A stretch of DNA of 64,000 nt, taken from NCBI RefSeq assembly GCF_003627815.1, contig NZ_CP032698.1:1922001-1986000 (forward strand), read 5' to 3'. The first letter of the stretch is position 1, and each line of letters opens with the position of its first letter. The notes below the pieces were generated by a model. The model worked only from the letters and a program-made list of their open reading frames with translations. It had not been told where the DNA came from and did not search any database. Made by a program: the position numbers and the translations under genes. This document shows positions 25,219 to 34,023 of this stretch, in pieces. Source of the DNA: Streptomyces hundungensis. Its GTDB lineage: Bacteria > Actinomycetota > Actinomycetes > Streptomycetales > Streptomycetaceae.

Positions 25219-27624
25219 TCAGACGCCGGTGCCGGTGAGGTGCTCGGGGCGGACCGGGGTCTTGGTGAGCTCCAGACCCGTCGCGTTCCGGATCGCCGCG
25301 AGGACGGCCGGGGTGGACGACAGCGTCGGGGCCTCGCCGAGACCGCGCAGGCCGTACGGCGCGTTCGGGTCGGCGAGCTCCAGGACGTCGACCGGGATGG
25401 TCGGGGTGTCCAGGATCGTCGGGATCAGATAGTCCGTGAAGGAGGGGTTGCGCACCTTCGCGGTCTTCGGGTCCACGATGATCTCCTCCATCACCGCGAC
25501 ACCCAGGCCCTGGGTGGTGCCACCCTGGATCTGGCCGACGACGGAGAGCATGTTGAGGGCCTTGCCCACGTCCTGGGCGGTGGCCAGCTCGACGACCTTG
25601 ACGAGGCCGAGCTCGGTGTCCACCTCGACCACCGCGCGGTGCGCGGCGAACGTGTACTGGACGTGGCCGTTGCCCTGGCCGGTGACGAGGTCGAAGGCCT
25701 GGGTCGGGCGGTGCCGGAACTCCAGCTCGACGTCGATCTCCTCGCCCTCCAGGACGTCCGCCAGGTCGGCGAGGACCTCGCCGCCGTCGGTGACGACCTT
25801 GCCGCCTTCGAGCAGCAGCTCGGCGGTGGCCCAGGCGGGGTGGTAGGAGCCGAACTTGCGGCGGCCGATCTCCAGCGCCTTGGCGCGGACGGCCTCGCAG
25901 GTGTTCTTCACCGCGCCGCCGGTCATGTACGTCTGCCGGGAGGCGGAGGTGGATCCGGCGGAGCCGACCTGGGTGTCGGCCGGGTGGATGGTCACCTGCG
26001 TGACACCCAGCTCGGTCCGGGCGATCTGGGCGTGCACGGTGACGCCGCCCTGGCCGACCTCCGCCATGGCGGTGTGGACCATCGCGACGGCCTCGCCGTT
26101 GATGACCTCAAGACGCACCCGGGCGGTCGAGTAGTCGTCGAAGCCCTCGGAGAAGCCGACATTCTTGATGCCGACCGCGTAGCCGACACCCCGTACGACA
26201 CCTTCGCCATGCGTGGTGTTGGACAGGCCGCCCGGCAGCGCGCGGACGTCCGCCGCCTCGCCTGCCGCGAGCCACTGCTGCTCGGGGGGCATCGGGCGGG
26301 CCTTGACGCGGCGCAGCAGCTCGGCGACCGGGGCCGGCGAGTCCACGACCTGGCCCGTCGGCATGATCGTGCCCTGCTCCATGGCGTTGAGCTGGCGGAA
26401 CTCGACCGGGTCCATGCCCAGCTTCGCCGCGAGCTTGTCCATCTGGGCCTCGTAGGCGAAGCAGGCCTGGACCGCGCCGAAGCCGCGCATCGCGCCGCAG
26501 GGCGGGTTGTTGGTGTAGAGCGCGATCGCCTCGATGTCGACGTCGTCGATGACGTACGGGCCGACGGAGAGCGAGGAGGCGTTGCCGACGACGGCCGGGG
26601 AGGCCGAGGCGTAGGCGCCGCCGTCCAGGACGATCCTGCACTTCATGTGCGTGATCTTGCCGTCCTTGGTGGCCCCGTGCTCGTAGTGCAGCTTCGCCGG
26701 GTGGCGGTGCACATGGCCGAAGAAGGACTCGAACCGGTTGTAGACGATCTTGACCGGCTTGCCCGTGCGCAGCGCCAGGAGGCAGGCGTGGATCTGCATC
26801 GAGATGTCCTCGCGGCCACCGAAGGCGCCGCCGACGCCGGAGAGCGTCATGCGGACCTTCTCCGGCGGCAGGCCGAGGACCGGGGCGATCTGCTGGAGGT
26901 CGGAGTGCAGCCACTGGGTGGCGACGTACAGGTCGACGCCACCGTCCTCGGCGGGCACCGCGAGGCCGGACTCCGGGCCGAGGAAGGCCTGGTCCTGCAT
27001 GCCGAAGGTGTACTCGCCCTCGACGATCACGTCGGCCCGCTTGCGGGCCTCCTCCACGTTGCCGCGGATGATCGGCTGGCGGTGCACGATGTTGGGGTGC
27101 GGGACGTGACCGGCGTGGTGGTCGTCGCGGCCCTCGTGGATCAGCGGCGCGTCCGGGGCGGTGGCCGAGGCCTCGTCCGTGACGAGCGGCAGCTCCTTGT
27201 AGTCGATCTTGATCTTGGCCGCGGCGCGGCGGGCGGTCTCCGGGTGGTCGGCGGCCACCAGGGCCACCGGCTCGCCGTGGTGGCGGACCCGGCCGTTGGC
27301 CAGGACGGGGGTGTCCTGGATTTCGAGGCCGTAGTTCTTCATCTTGGCCGGCAGGTCGTCGTAGGTGAGCACGGCGTAGACGCCGGGCATCGCGACGGCC
27401 TCGGAGATGTCGATGTTCTCGATGAGGGCGTGGGCCACGGTGGAGCGCAGCGTCTGGCCCCACAGCATGTCCTCGTGCCACATGTCCGAGGAGTACGCGA
27501 ACTCACCGGTCACCTTGAGGGTGCCGTCCGGGCGGAGGGTGGACTCCCCGATGCCGCCCTTGGTGTGGTTCTGGGTGACGTTGGTCGGCGTACCGGCCGG
27601 AGTGGTGCGGGTCTTCTGCGCCAT
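25219..27624 (-). CDS. Xanthine dehydrogenase, molybdopterin-binding subunit
   Basis: Catalytic subunit that hydroxylates hypoxanthine/xanthine. The 801-residue protein has the aldehyde oxidase/xanthine dehydrogenase hammerhead domain (~20-135, starting at GESTLRPDGTLKVTGEFAY) and the Moco-binding domain with SGVGGAFGGRED, PPCGAMRGFGAVQ, MAEVGQGGVTVHAQIA and, near the C-terminus, GLRGLGEAPT with the catalytic glutamate. The ATG at 27624 is two bases after the stop of the 2Fe-2S subunit gene. The split three-gene arrangement (FAD, 2Fe-2S, Mo) is the usual one for this group. Substrate is inferred from the PucR/XdhC/permease context; related hydroxylases exist. Confidence 0.93.
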   Translation of the reverse strand: MAQKTRTTPAGTPTNVTQNHTKGGIGESTLRPDGTLKVTGEFAYSSDMWHEDMLWGQTLRSTVAHALIENIDISEAVAMPGVYAVLTYDDLPAKMKNYGLEIQDTPVLANGRVRHHGEPVALVAADHPETARRAAAKIKIDYKELPLVTDEASATAPDAPLIHEGRDDHHAGHVPHPNIVHRQPIIRGNVEEARKRADVIVEGEYTFGMQDQAFLGPESGLAVPAEDGGVDLYVATQWLHSDLQQIAPVLGLPPEKVRMTLSGVGGAFGGREDISMQIHACLLALRTGKPVKIVYNRFESFFGHVHRHPAKLHYEHGATKDGKITHMKCRIVLDGGAYASASPAVVGNASSLSVGPYVIDDVDIEAIALYTNNPPCGAMRGFGAVQACFAYEAQMDKLAAKLGMDPVEFRQLNAMEQGTIMPTGQVVDSPAPVAELLRRVKARPMPPEQQWLAAGEAADVRALPGGLSNTTHGEGVVRGVGYAVGIKNVGFSEGFDDYSTARVRLEVINGEAVAMVHTAMAEVGQGGVTVHAQIARTELGVTQVTIHPADTQVGSAGSTSASRQTYMTGGAVKNTCEAVRAKALEIGRRKFGSYHPAWATAELLLEGGKVVTDGGEVLADLADVLEGEEIDVELEFRHRPTQAFDLVTGQGNGHVQYTFAAHRAVVEVDTELGLVKVVELATAQDVGKALNMLSVVGQIQGGTTQGLGVAVMEEIIVDPKTAKVRNPSFTDYLIPTILDTPTIPVDVLELADPNAPYGLRGLGEAPTLSSTPAVLAAIRNATGLELTKTPVRPEHLTGTGV

Positions 27625-27626
27625 GA

Positions 27627-28238
27627 TCAGACCGCCTCTTCCTGACGGGCGGCCGCGAGGCGGACCGCGTCGAGGATCTTCTCGTAACCGGTGCAGCGGC
27701 ACAGGTTGCCGGAGAGCGCCTCGCGGATGTCCGCGTCGGACGGCTCGGAGTTGCGCTCCAGGAGCTCGTCGGCGGCGACCAGGAGACCGGGGGTGCAGAA
27801 ACCGCACTGCACGGCGCCGGCGTCGATGAAGGCCTGCTGGATCGGGGAGAGACCGCCCGCCTCTCCAGTCTGCCCGTCCTGGGCCCGCGGGCTCTCGGAC
27901 CCGTGCGCCGTCCAGCGCTTGGCGGCGTCGATGGAGGTGCCGCAGGAGCCGGAGGCGCAGCCGCCGCCGGGGTGGGAGTCGGCGCGGTGGGCGGCGTAGT
28001 CGGCCAGGCCCTCCACGGTGACGACCTCGCGGCCCTCGACCTGACCGGCCGCGACCAGACACGAACACACCGGAACACCGTCGAGGCGGACCGTGCAGGA
28101 ACCGCACTCGCCCTGCTCGCAGGCGTTCTTCGAACCCGGGAGCCCCATGCGCTCGCGCAGGACGTACAGGAGGCTCTCGCCCTCCCAGACGTCGTCGGCC
28201 TCCTGCTTGCGGCCATTGACCGTGAAATTGACGCGCAT
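27627..28238 (-). CDS. Xanthine dehydrogenase, (2Fe-2S) subunit with an internal insertion
   Basis: Electron-transfer subunit with two 2Fe-2S clusters. The N-terminal ferredoxin-like domain has C40, C45, C48 and C60; the helical second domain has C145, C148, C180 and C182 (QCGFCTPG and NLCRCTGY). At 203 residues it is longer than the usual ~160-170 because of an insert between the domains at about 82-129 that is Gly/Ser-rich and has two more cysteines (C94, C99). Gaps of two bases to both neighbours show tight coupling. Confidence 0.93.
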   Translation of the reverse strand: MRVNFTVNGRKQEADDVWEGESLLYVLRERMGLPGSKNACEQGECGSCTVRLDGVPVCSCLVAAGQVEGREVVTVEGLADYAAHRADSHPGGGCASGSCGTSIDAAKRWTAHGSESPRAQDGQTGEAGGLSPIQQAFIDAGAVQCGFCTPGLLVAADELLERNSEPSDADIREALSGNLCRCTGYEKILDAVRLAAARQEEAV

Positions 28239-28240
28239 GG

Positions 28241-29137
28241 TTATGCAGCTCCTTCAAGGGTGCGGCCGTTGCTGCCGCGGTACGTCTCCCAGGTCCACAT
28301 CAGCGTGCGACGGGCCATGACGCCGACGGCGTGACGGCGGTAGTTCGCGGTGCCGCGGACGTCGTCGATCGGGTTGCACGCGCCCGAGGCGAGCGTGGCG
28401 AACTGCTTGGCGATCGACGGAGTGATGATCTTGCCGTTGTCCCAGAACCCGCCCTCTTCGAGCGCCGCGTTCAGGAATTCCTCGGCCGCCTTGGCCCGAA
28501 TGGGGGTGGGGGCCGCCGAGCCGATGCCGGTACGGACCGTGCGGGTCTCGGGGTGCAGGGCCAGGCCGAACGCGCAGACCGCGATGACCATGGCGTTGCG
28601 GGTGCCGACCTTGGAGAACTGCTGGGGGCCGTCCGCCTTGGGGATGTGGACGGCCTTGATCAGCTCGTCCGCCTCCAGGGCGTTGCGCTTGACGCCCTTG
28701 TAGAACTCGTCGATGGGGATGAGCCGGACGCCGCGCGCCTGGGACTCGACCTCGACGTCGGCGCCGGAGGACAGCAGCGCCGGGTGGGAGTCGCCGGCCG
28801 GCGAGGCGCAGCCGAGGTTGCCGCCGACGCCGCCGCGGTTGCGGATCTGCGGGGAGGCCACGGTGTGCGAGGCGAGCGCGAGGCCCGGCAGCTCCGTCCG
28901 CAGGTTCTCCATGATCTGGGTGTACGGGACGGAGGGGCCAAGCCGGACGCTCTCCTCCCCGACCTCCCACTGGGCCAGCTCACCGATGCGGTTCAGGTCC
29001 AGGAGGTACTCGGGCCGCCGGTGGTCGAAGTTGATCTCGACCATCACATCGGTGCCACCCGCAATGGGCACAGCCGTGGGGTGCTCGGCCTTGGCGGCGA
29101 GCGCCTCCTCCCAGCTGGCGGGGCGAAGGAAGTCCAT
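28241..29137 (-). CDS. Xanthine dehydrogenase, FAD-binding subunit
   Basis: 298-residue FAD-binding subunit passing electrons from the iron-sulfur clusters to NAD+. Motifs are PIAGGTDVMVEIN (FAD pyrophosphate loop), SPQIRNRGGVGGNLGCASPAGDSHPAL, and the C-terminal domain GIGSAAPTPIRA and NYRRHAVGVMARR. I place the start at ATG 29137 (MDFLRPASWEEAL), with a purine-rich stretch a few bases upstream. First gene of the three-gene operon; the regulator gene begins 264 bp away in the other direction. Confidence 0.95.
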   Translation of the reverse strand: MDFLRPASWEEALAAKAEHPTAVPIAGGTDVMVEINFDHRRPEYLLDLNRIGELAQWEVGEESVRLGPSVPYTQIMENLRTELPGLALASHTVASPQIRNRGGVGGNLGCASPAGDSHPALLSSGADVEVESQARGVRLIPIDEFYKGVKRNALEADELIKAVHIPKADGPQQFSKVGTRNAMVIAVCAFGLALHPETRTVRTGIGSAAPTPIRAKAAEEFLNAALEEGGFWDNGKIITPSIAKQFATLASGACNPIDDVRGTANYRRHAVGVMARRTLMWTWETYRGSNGRTLEGAA

Positions 29138-29401
29138 GAGTGGCTCTCTTCCGATTCTCAAATTCGGGGTCGTTCGCACGGGTCCCGGGGACGGCAGGCC
29201 CTCGACATCTCAGTCGTTCATGTGCTGTTAACGCGGTGTGGAATCAGTACACAAGTCCCCGATCCCTCGGGTGCAGTCACTGAAACCATGAAGGAGTTGG
29301 CTGGTGTTCGCTCACGTCTTGTAGATTCGTATGAAAGGCGGTGTTCCGTTACCTCACCGCTTTCCAACGGCAACATCAAGACAGATCGGCGGCGACACGC
29401 G
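29138..29401. promoter_or_regulatory. Divergent promoter region between the xdh operon and pucR
   Basis: 264 bp separating two divergent transcription units with related function, containing AT-richer sequence around 29210-29360. By analogy with other PucR systems the regulator is expected to bind here; I did not find an unambiguous operator, only a short CCCGATCCCTCGGG-like dyad near 29263. Confidence 0.4.
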
Positions 29402-31072
29402 ATGCGGCTGCGCGCACTTTTGGAAACCGACGCGCTGGGGCTGCGGCTGCTCGGCGGCGAGGACGAGCTGGACCGCACGGTGCGGGGCGTGATGACCACG
29501 GACCTGCGCGATCCCAGCCGCTACCTGACGGGCGGCGAGCTCGTCCTGACGGGTCTCGCCTGGCGCCGGGACGCCGAAGATTCCGAGCCATTCGTACGGA
29601 TCCTGGCGAGCGCGGGCGTGGCGGGCCTGGCGGCGGGCGAGGCGGAGCTCGGCGCGATCCCCGACGATCTCGTCGTGGCTTGTTCTCGCCACCGCCTTCC
29701 GCTGTTCGCGGTGAACGAGTCGGTCGCGTTCGCCACCATCACCGAGCACGTCGTACGGCAGGTGTCGGGCGAGCGGGCGGGCGACCTCGCGGCGGTGGTG
29801 GACCGCCACCGCAGGCTGATGACCTCCGGCCCGGCGGGCGGCGGCCCCGAGGTGGTCCTCGACCTGCTCGGCTCCGACCTCGACCTGCGGGCCTGGGTGC
29901 TCTCCCCCACCGGCCGCCAGATCGCCGGCGCCGGCGACGCCCTGACCCCCGCGGTCGGCGCCGCGCTCGCCGCCGAGCACCTGGGTGCGACCCGCACGGG
30001 TCGCCGGGGCCCGCACCGCACCACCGCGGACGGCGTGACCTACTCGCTCTTCCCCATCCGCAACAACGGCCGGGGCGCGGCCCCCGCCGCCCGCGACGTG
30101 CGCGAGACGGTGCTTTCGGACTGGCTGCTCGCCGTCGAGGCCGACGCGAGCGACTGGCCGGCCGCCCGGCTCGACCTGCTCCAGGGCGTCACCCAGCTCA
30201 TCGCGGTCGAGCGCGACCGGCGCGACGCGGCCCGCTCGGTGCGCCGCCGGCTCGCCCAGGAGGTCCTGGAACTGGTGCAGACCGGTGCCGCGCCCGCCGA
30301 GATCGCGGCCCGGCTGCGGGTCGCCGCGCCCGTGCTGCTGCCCGGCCTCGGCTCGGCCCCGCACTGGCAGGTGGTGGTGGCCCGGGTGGACTGGGAGCGC
30401 GACTCGGGCGCGGAGATCGCGGGCGGCCCGGTCGCCCAGTCGCTCCTGGAGGAGATCCTGGTCGACCCGGCGGTCGTCGGACCGGAGTCCTCCGACCGCA
30501 TCGCGGTGGCCCACGCGGGCGACGAGGCCATCGCGCTCGTCCCGCTGCCCGCCGTCACGCCCGAGGGCGTCGAGGGCGGACTGCACGCCGACGCGCTCCT
30601 CGCCACGGTGCGCGCGCCGCTCTCGCCCGGCCTCGCCGACGACGGCCGTCTGACACTGGGTGTCAGCGCCGCGGTGCACTCCGCCGAGGGACTGCGCGGC
30701 GCCCTTGAGGAGGCCCGGCACGCCCGTCGGGTCGCCGCCGCCCGTCCGGGCCGGGTCTGCGCGGCCGGTCACCACGAACTGGCCTCGCACGTACTGCTGC
30801 TCCCGTTCGTGCCGGACGACGTACGGCGCGCCTTCACGGCCCGCCTCCTGGACCCGCTGCGCGACTACGACCGGCGCCACCGGGCCGAGCTCATTCCGAC
30901 GCTGGAGGCGTTCCTCGACTGCGACGGTTCCTGGACGCGGTGCGCGACCCGACTGCACCTGCACGTCAACACGTTGCGCTACCGGGTGGGCAGGATCGAG
31001 CAGTTGACGGCCCGTGACCTCTCCCGCCTCGAGGACAAGCTGGACTTCTTCCTGGCGCTTCGGATGAGCTGA
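29402..31072 (+). CDS. pucR: PucR family transcriptional regulator of purine catabolism
   Basis: 556-residue regulator with an N-terminal PucR domain (starting MRLRALLETDALGLRLLGG, TTDLRDPSRYLTGGELVLTGLAWRR), a GGDEF-like CdaR middle region and a C-terminal HTH_30 domain (ATRLHLHVNTLRYRVGRIEQLT). ATG 29402 fits the usual N-terminus; the frame remains open far upstream but overlaps the divergent gene. Location next to xanthine dehydrogenase genes argues that it controls them in response to purine breakdown products such as allantoin; the effector is not visible. Confidence 0.93.
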   Translation: MRLRALLETDALGLRLLGGEDELDRTVRGVMTTDLRDPSRYLTGGELVLTGLAWRRDAEDSEPFVRILASAGVAGLAAGEAELGAIPDDLVVACSRHRLPLFAVNESVAFATITEHVVRQVSGERAGDLAAVVDRHRRLMTSGPAGGGPEVVLDLLGSDLDLRAWVLSPTGRQIAGAGDALTPAVGAALAAEHLGATRTGRRGPHRTTADGVTYSLFPIRNNGRGAAPAARDVRETVLSDWLLAVEADASDWPAARLDLLQGVTQLIAVERDRRDAARSVRRRLAQEVLELVQTGAAPAEIAARLRVAAPVLLPGLGSAPHWQVVVARVDWERDSGAEIAGGPVAQSLLEEILVDPAVVGPESSDRIAVAHAGDEAIALVPLPAVTPEGVEGGLHADALLATVRAPLSPGLADDGRLTLGVSAAVHSAEGLRGALEEARHARRVAAARPGRVCAAGHHELASHVLLLPFVPDDVRRAFTARLLDPLRDYDRRHRAELIPTLEAFLDCDGSWTRCATRLHLHVNTLRYRVGRIEQLTARDLSRLEDKLDFFLALRMS

Positions 31073-31198
31073 CGGTCGATCCCGGCCACGGTCGGACGAT
31101 TGTGAACTCATTCACGCGCCCCCCTTGGCCCGGCGTGCCATTCCGTGTTGAGATGCGGATCGACTCAGCAGCTCAATGGCGCGCTCGGGGAGGGCAAC

Positions 31199-31987
31199 GT
31201 GGCGCACACCGCCATGTCTGGTTCCGGAACGACTGAGGATGACGGGGATCCGCTCCAGACCGCGGTATGGCGGTTGCGCTCGCGGGGCTGTTGGACGGAC
31301 GCCGCGGCCCTGCTCGAACCACACGCGGCGACGGCGGCCGGCGCGCTCCAGCGCTCCGCCCTGCTGACCGAGCGCTGTGTGTACACCGAGTCGGGCTGGG
31401 CCGAGGCCGAGGAGGCACTGCGCGGCGCCGAGGCCGTCGCCCGCAGCGACGAGGAGCGCGGCGCGGCCGCCTGCGAGCGCGGCTATCTCGCCTACGCCTC
31501 CACCCTGTTCGGGGTACGGGACCGGGCGGACGAGGCGCGTTCCGCGTTCGGCCGGGCCGCCGCCCTGACCGCGCTCGCGGGGCGCGGCCGGGCGCTGCTC
31601 GACTTCCGGCGCGGGCTGCTCGCCGAGAACGTGGCCGACGCGCCGCAGGCCGCACGCGCCGCCTATCTGCGCGCGCACGAGGGCGCCGCCGCCCACGGCG
31701 ACACCCTGCTGCTCTCGTTCACCTGGCGCCATCTGGCCGGACTCGACCTGCGCGAGGGCGAGTTGGCGCAGGCACGGCAGGGGTTCGCCGAGTCCCTGCG
31801 GATCCGCGAGGAGCTCGGTTACCTCATCGGTACGGCCCCCGCGCTCGCCGCGCTCGCCGACACCGAGGAGGAGCCGGTCTCGACGCGGCTGCGTACGGAG
31901 GCGGCACGGCTGGTGCGGCTGCTCGGCGTTCCCACCTGGCTCGCCGCCCATCTGGACACCGTACCGCCGCCGCGTCCCGCCCCATGA
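31199..31987 (+). CDS. TPR-like alpha-helical repeat protein, function unknown
   Basis: 262-residue Ala/Arg/Glu-rich protein made of helical hairpins resembling tetratricopeptide repeats, for example ALQRSALLTERCVYTESGWA, ERGAAACERGYLAYASTLFG, ARAAYLRAHEGAAAHGD and ELAQARQGFAESLRIREELG. No catalytic motif, signal peptide or membrane segment. GTG 31199 is preferred over an earlier ATG (31145) because GGGAGG stands six bases upstream. It is on its own, 126 bp after pucR. Likely a cytosolic scaffold; I cannot name a partner. Confidence 0.75.
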   Translation: MAHTAMSGSGTTEDDGDPLQTAVWRLRSRGCWTDAAALLEPHAATAAGALQRSALLTERCVYTESGWAEAEEALRGAEAVARSDEERGAAACERGYLAYASTLFGVRDRADEARSAFGRAAALTALAGRGRALLDFRRGLLAENVADAPQAARAAYLRAHEGAAAHGDTLLLSFTWRHLAGLDLREGELAQARQGFAESLRIREELGYLIGTAPALAALADTEEEPVSTRLRTEAARLVRLLGVPTWLAAHLDTVPPPRPAP

Positions 31988-32098
31988 GGCCGACGACACG
32001 GAGCTGACGACCAGTCAGTTGGATGAACAGGCTTCCCCGACAAGGGAGTTGAGGAAACCCGAGGTGGTCCCGCGCCGGCGGTGCGGGGCTGCCGTGCG

Positions 32099-32857
32099 TC
32101 AGAGCGCGGAGCCCGTGAAGTGTTCCCGCACCAGCGACTGGACGACCGGCAGGTTCTGGGCGCACAGGGCGTCCAGGAGGGCCAGGTGTTCGGCGGCGTC
32201 GGCGACCAGGTCGCCGCGGCGGGCGACCGGCGCCGCGGTCAGCGGCCACTGCGCGCGCCGGTGCAGGTCGTCGGCGACCTGGACGAGCTGCTGGTTGCCG
32301 GCGAGCGCGAGGACCGCCCGGTGGAAGGCGCGGTCGCACTCGGCGTACCCCGCGCGGTCGCCGGTGGCGGCGGCCTCGGTGGTGGCGAGCGCCAGTGGCC
32401 GCAGCTCGGCCCAGCGGCAGGCCGGGACGGTGCGGGCCAGGCGGAGCATCACCGGGACCTCGATCATGGCCCGCACCTCGGCGAGCTCCGCCAGTTCGCG
32501 GGCGCTGCGCTCGGTGACCCGAAAGCCCCGGTTCGGCACGACCTCGACCGCGCCCTCGATGCTGAGCTGTTGCATCGCCTCGCGGACCGGCGTCGCCGAG
32601 ACCCCGAACCGCTCGCCGAGCGCCGGGGCCGAGTACACCTCCCCGGGCACCAGTTCCCCGTCGACCAGCGCGGTGCGCAGGGCCGCCAGGATTTGGCCGC
32701 GTACGGAGTGGCGATGGACGGAGCGGGGGGCCGGGGGTTCGGCGTGGACGTGCTCGCCGCGGGCGTCGCCGGGACGCTCGCCGCCCCTGGCCTGACCGGG
32801 GACCCTGGGTGACCCGTATGGAGGCACCACCGCCTCGTGCGCTCTGCCCTGCTCCAC
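32099..32857 (-). CDS. GntR family transcriptional regulator (FCD subfamily)
   Basis: 252-residue DNA-binding regulator: after ~45 variable residues comes the winged HTH (RGQILAALRTALVDGELVPGEVYSAPALGERFGVSATPVREAMQQL), then an all-helical FCD ligand domain with EVRAMIEVPVMLRLAR and the C-terminal metal/ligand histidines (CDRAFHRAVLALAGN, AAEHLALLDAL). The start GTG 32857 is the earliest one; an internal start closer to the HTH is possible. It is divergent from the FhuF-like gene, but the iron box between them more plausibly serves that gene. Effector unknown, commonly a carboxylate. Confidence 0.88.
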   Translation of the reverse strand: MEQGRAHEAVVPPYGSPRVPGQARGGERPGDARGEHVHAEPPAPRSVHRHSVRGQILAALRTALVDGELVPGEVYSAPALGERFGVSATPVREAMQQLSIEGAVEVVPNRGFRVTERSARELAELAEVRAMIEVPVMLRLARTVPACRWAELRPLALATTEAAATGDRAGYAECDRAFHRAVLALAGNQQLVQVADDLHRRAQWPLTAAPVARRGDLVADAAEHLALLDALCAQNLPVVQSLVREHFTGSAL

Positions 32858-32934
32858 CCCGGCCTCCTACGGCTCCGCATGCCCCCACAGACCATAGGCG
32901 GACAAAGCGCGAGTTCAAACATCGCCCGCATCGG

Positions 32935-32953
32935 CTAAGGTAAGCCTTACCTG
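32935..32953 (+). promoter_or_regulatory. Iron box (DmdR/IdeR operator)
   Basis: CTAAGGTAAGCCTTACCTG holds a perfect 7+1+7 palindrome AGGTAAG-C-CTTACCT and agrees well with the actinobacterial consensus TTAGGTTAGGCTAACCTAA. It lies 28 bp before the FhuF-like start, where repressor bound to Fe2+ would block transcription. Confidence 0.88.
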
Positions 32954-32980
32954 CCAACGATCGTGATCGGGTGGTTCCGC

Positions 32981-33829
32981 ATGACCGTGTCCGCCTTGCT
33001 GCCCAGCCCCGCGCCGAGCCCCCTCGCGGACTCCTACGCCCGGCTCGCCGAGGTGTTCCCCGGTCTGGGAATCAAAGAGCTGACCGCCGCCGAGCCCACG
33101 CCCGACGGCGCCGGCTGGGTGGGCGCGGCCGAGCTCGCGGCCGGCGGTGGCGCCCTCGACGCCTTTCTGGCCTGGGACAACGCCCAAGTGGTCCGGGACT
33201 ACGGCCACCAGGCCCGTCCCGATGTCATCGCCTCGTTCGGCTTCCACCGCTACGCCTGGCCGGTCTGCCTCCTGGTGACCATCCCCTGGTTCCTGCACCG
33301 CCGGGTGCCGCGGGTGCCGGTCGCCGACGTGGCGTTCCAGCGGACGCTCGGCCGGGTCGCCGTGCGGGTGCGCGAGTTCGCCTGTCTGCCCGACGACCCG
33401 GCGGCGGCGCTCCCCGGCGCCCGCGTCGTGGCGGACGAGGAGGCGCTGCGGGCCGAGGTGCGGGCATCGGTGGCCGAGCACCTCGGGCCGGTGCTCGACG
33501 GGTTCGGACCGCGGATGCGGCGCGGCCGACGGGCCCTGTGGGGCATGGCGACGGACGAGATCGTCGAGGGGCTCTGGTACATCGGCTCGCTGCTCGGCGA
33601 GGAGCCGCGCGCGATGGCCGAGCTCGACGCGCTGTTTCCCGGCACCGCGAAGCCGTATGTGGGCACCCCCGGCTTCCGCGAGTTGACCGCGCCCGACGGG
33701 CGGCGCCTGGCCACCCGCGACCGGGCGAGCTGCTGCTTCTTCTACACCGTGCGGCCCGAGGACACCTGCGTCACCTGTCCGCGCACCTGCGACGCCGACC
33801 GCGTACGGCTGCTCAGCACCGCATCCTGA
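32981..33829 (+). CDS. FhuF-like (2Fe-2S) ferric siderophore reductase
   Basis: 282-residue cytosolic protein of the FhuF/IucA C-terminal type, expected to reduce ferric siderophores and release iron. The C-terminal cluster motif C-C-x10-C-x2-C is intact (SCCFFYTVRPEDTCVTCPR). The middle holds YAWPVCLLVTIPWFLHRRVPRVP and ATDEIVEGLWYIGSLLG, usual in this family. ATG 32981 (MTVSALL) is chosen; GTG 32963 would add six residues. The iron box just upstream predicts induction under iron starvation. There are no siderophore synthesis or transport genes beside it. Confidence 0.85.
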   Translation: MTVSALLPSPAPSPLADSYARLAEVFPGLGIKELTAAEPTPDGAGWVGAAELAAGGGALDAFLAWDNAQVVRDYGHQARPDVIASFGFHRYAWPVCLLVTIPWFLHRRVPRVPVADVAFQRTLGRVAVRVREFACLPDDPAAALPGARVVADEEALRAEVRASVAEHLGPVLDGFGPRMRRGRRALWGMATDEIVEGLWYIGSLLGEEPRAMAELDALFPGTAKPYVGTPGFRELTAPDGRRLATRDRASCCFFYTVRPEDTCVTCPRTCDADRVRLLSTAS

Positions 33830-34023
33830 CTCCATGCCACCCGTCCGGGTGAGCGCCAGTCGAACGCAACTCGCGCGCCGGGCACGGCAGTTCGAGCCAA
33901 TCGCCCCTATCCGACTGCCCTCGCACTCCGTTGGCGTCCTCTTGCCCCGAAACCCTCCTGCCGCCCCGTCCGGCTGGAGCAGTATGGCGGCCGATACGCC
34001 CTACGCGATGCAAGGGACACCGC

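Noticed and set aside
24673..27645. 990-codon open frame on the plus strand across the xanthine dehydrogenase and permease region
   Set aside because: Antisense to genes with clear family motifs; the translation is Gly/Ala/His/Arg/Val-rich and has no domain. GC-rich third positions in the real genes produce long antisense frames.
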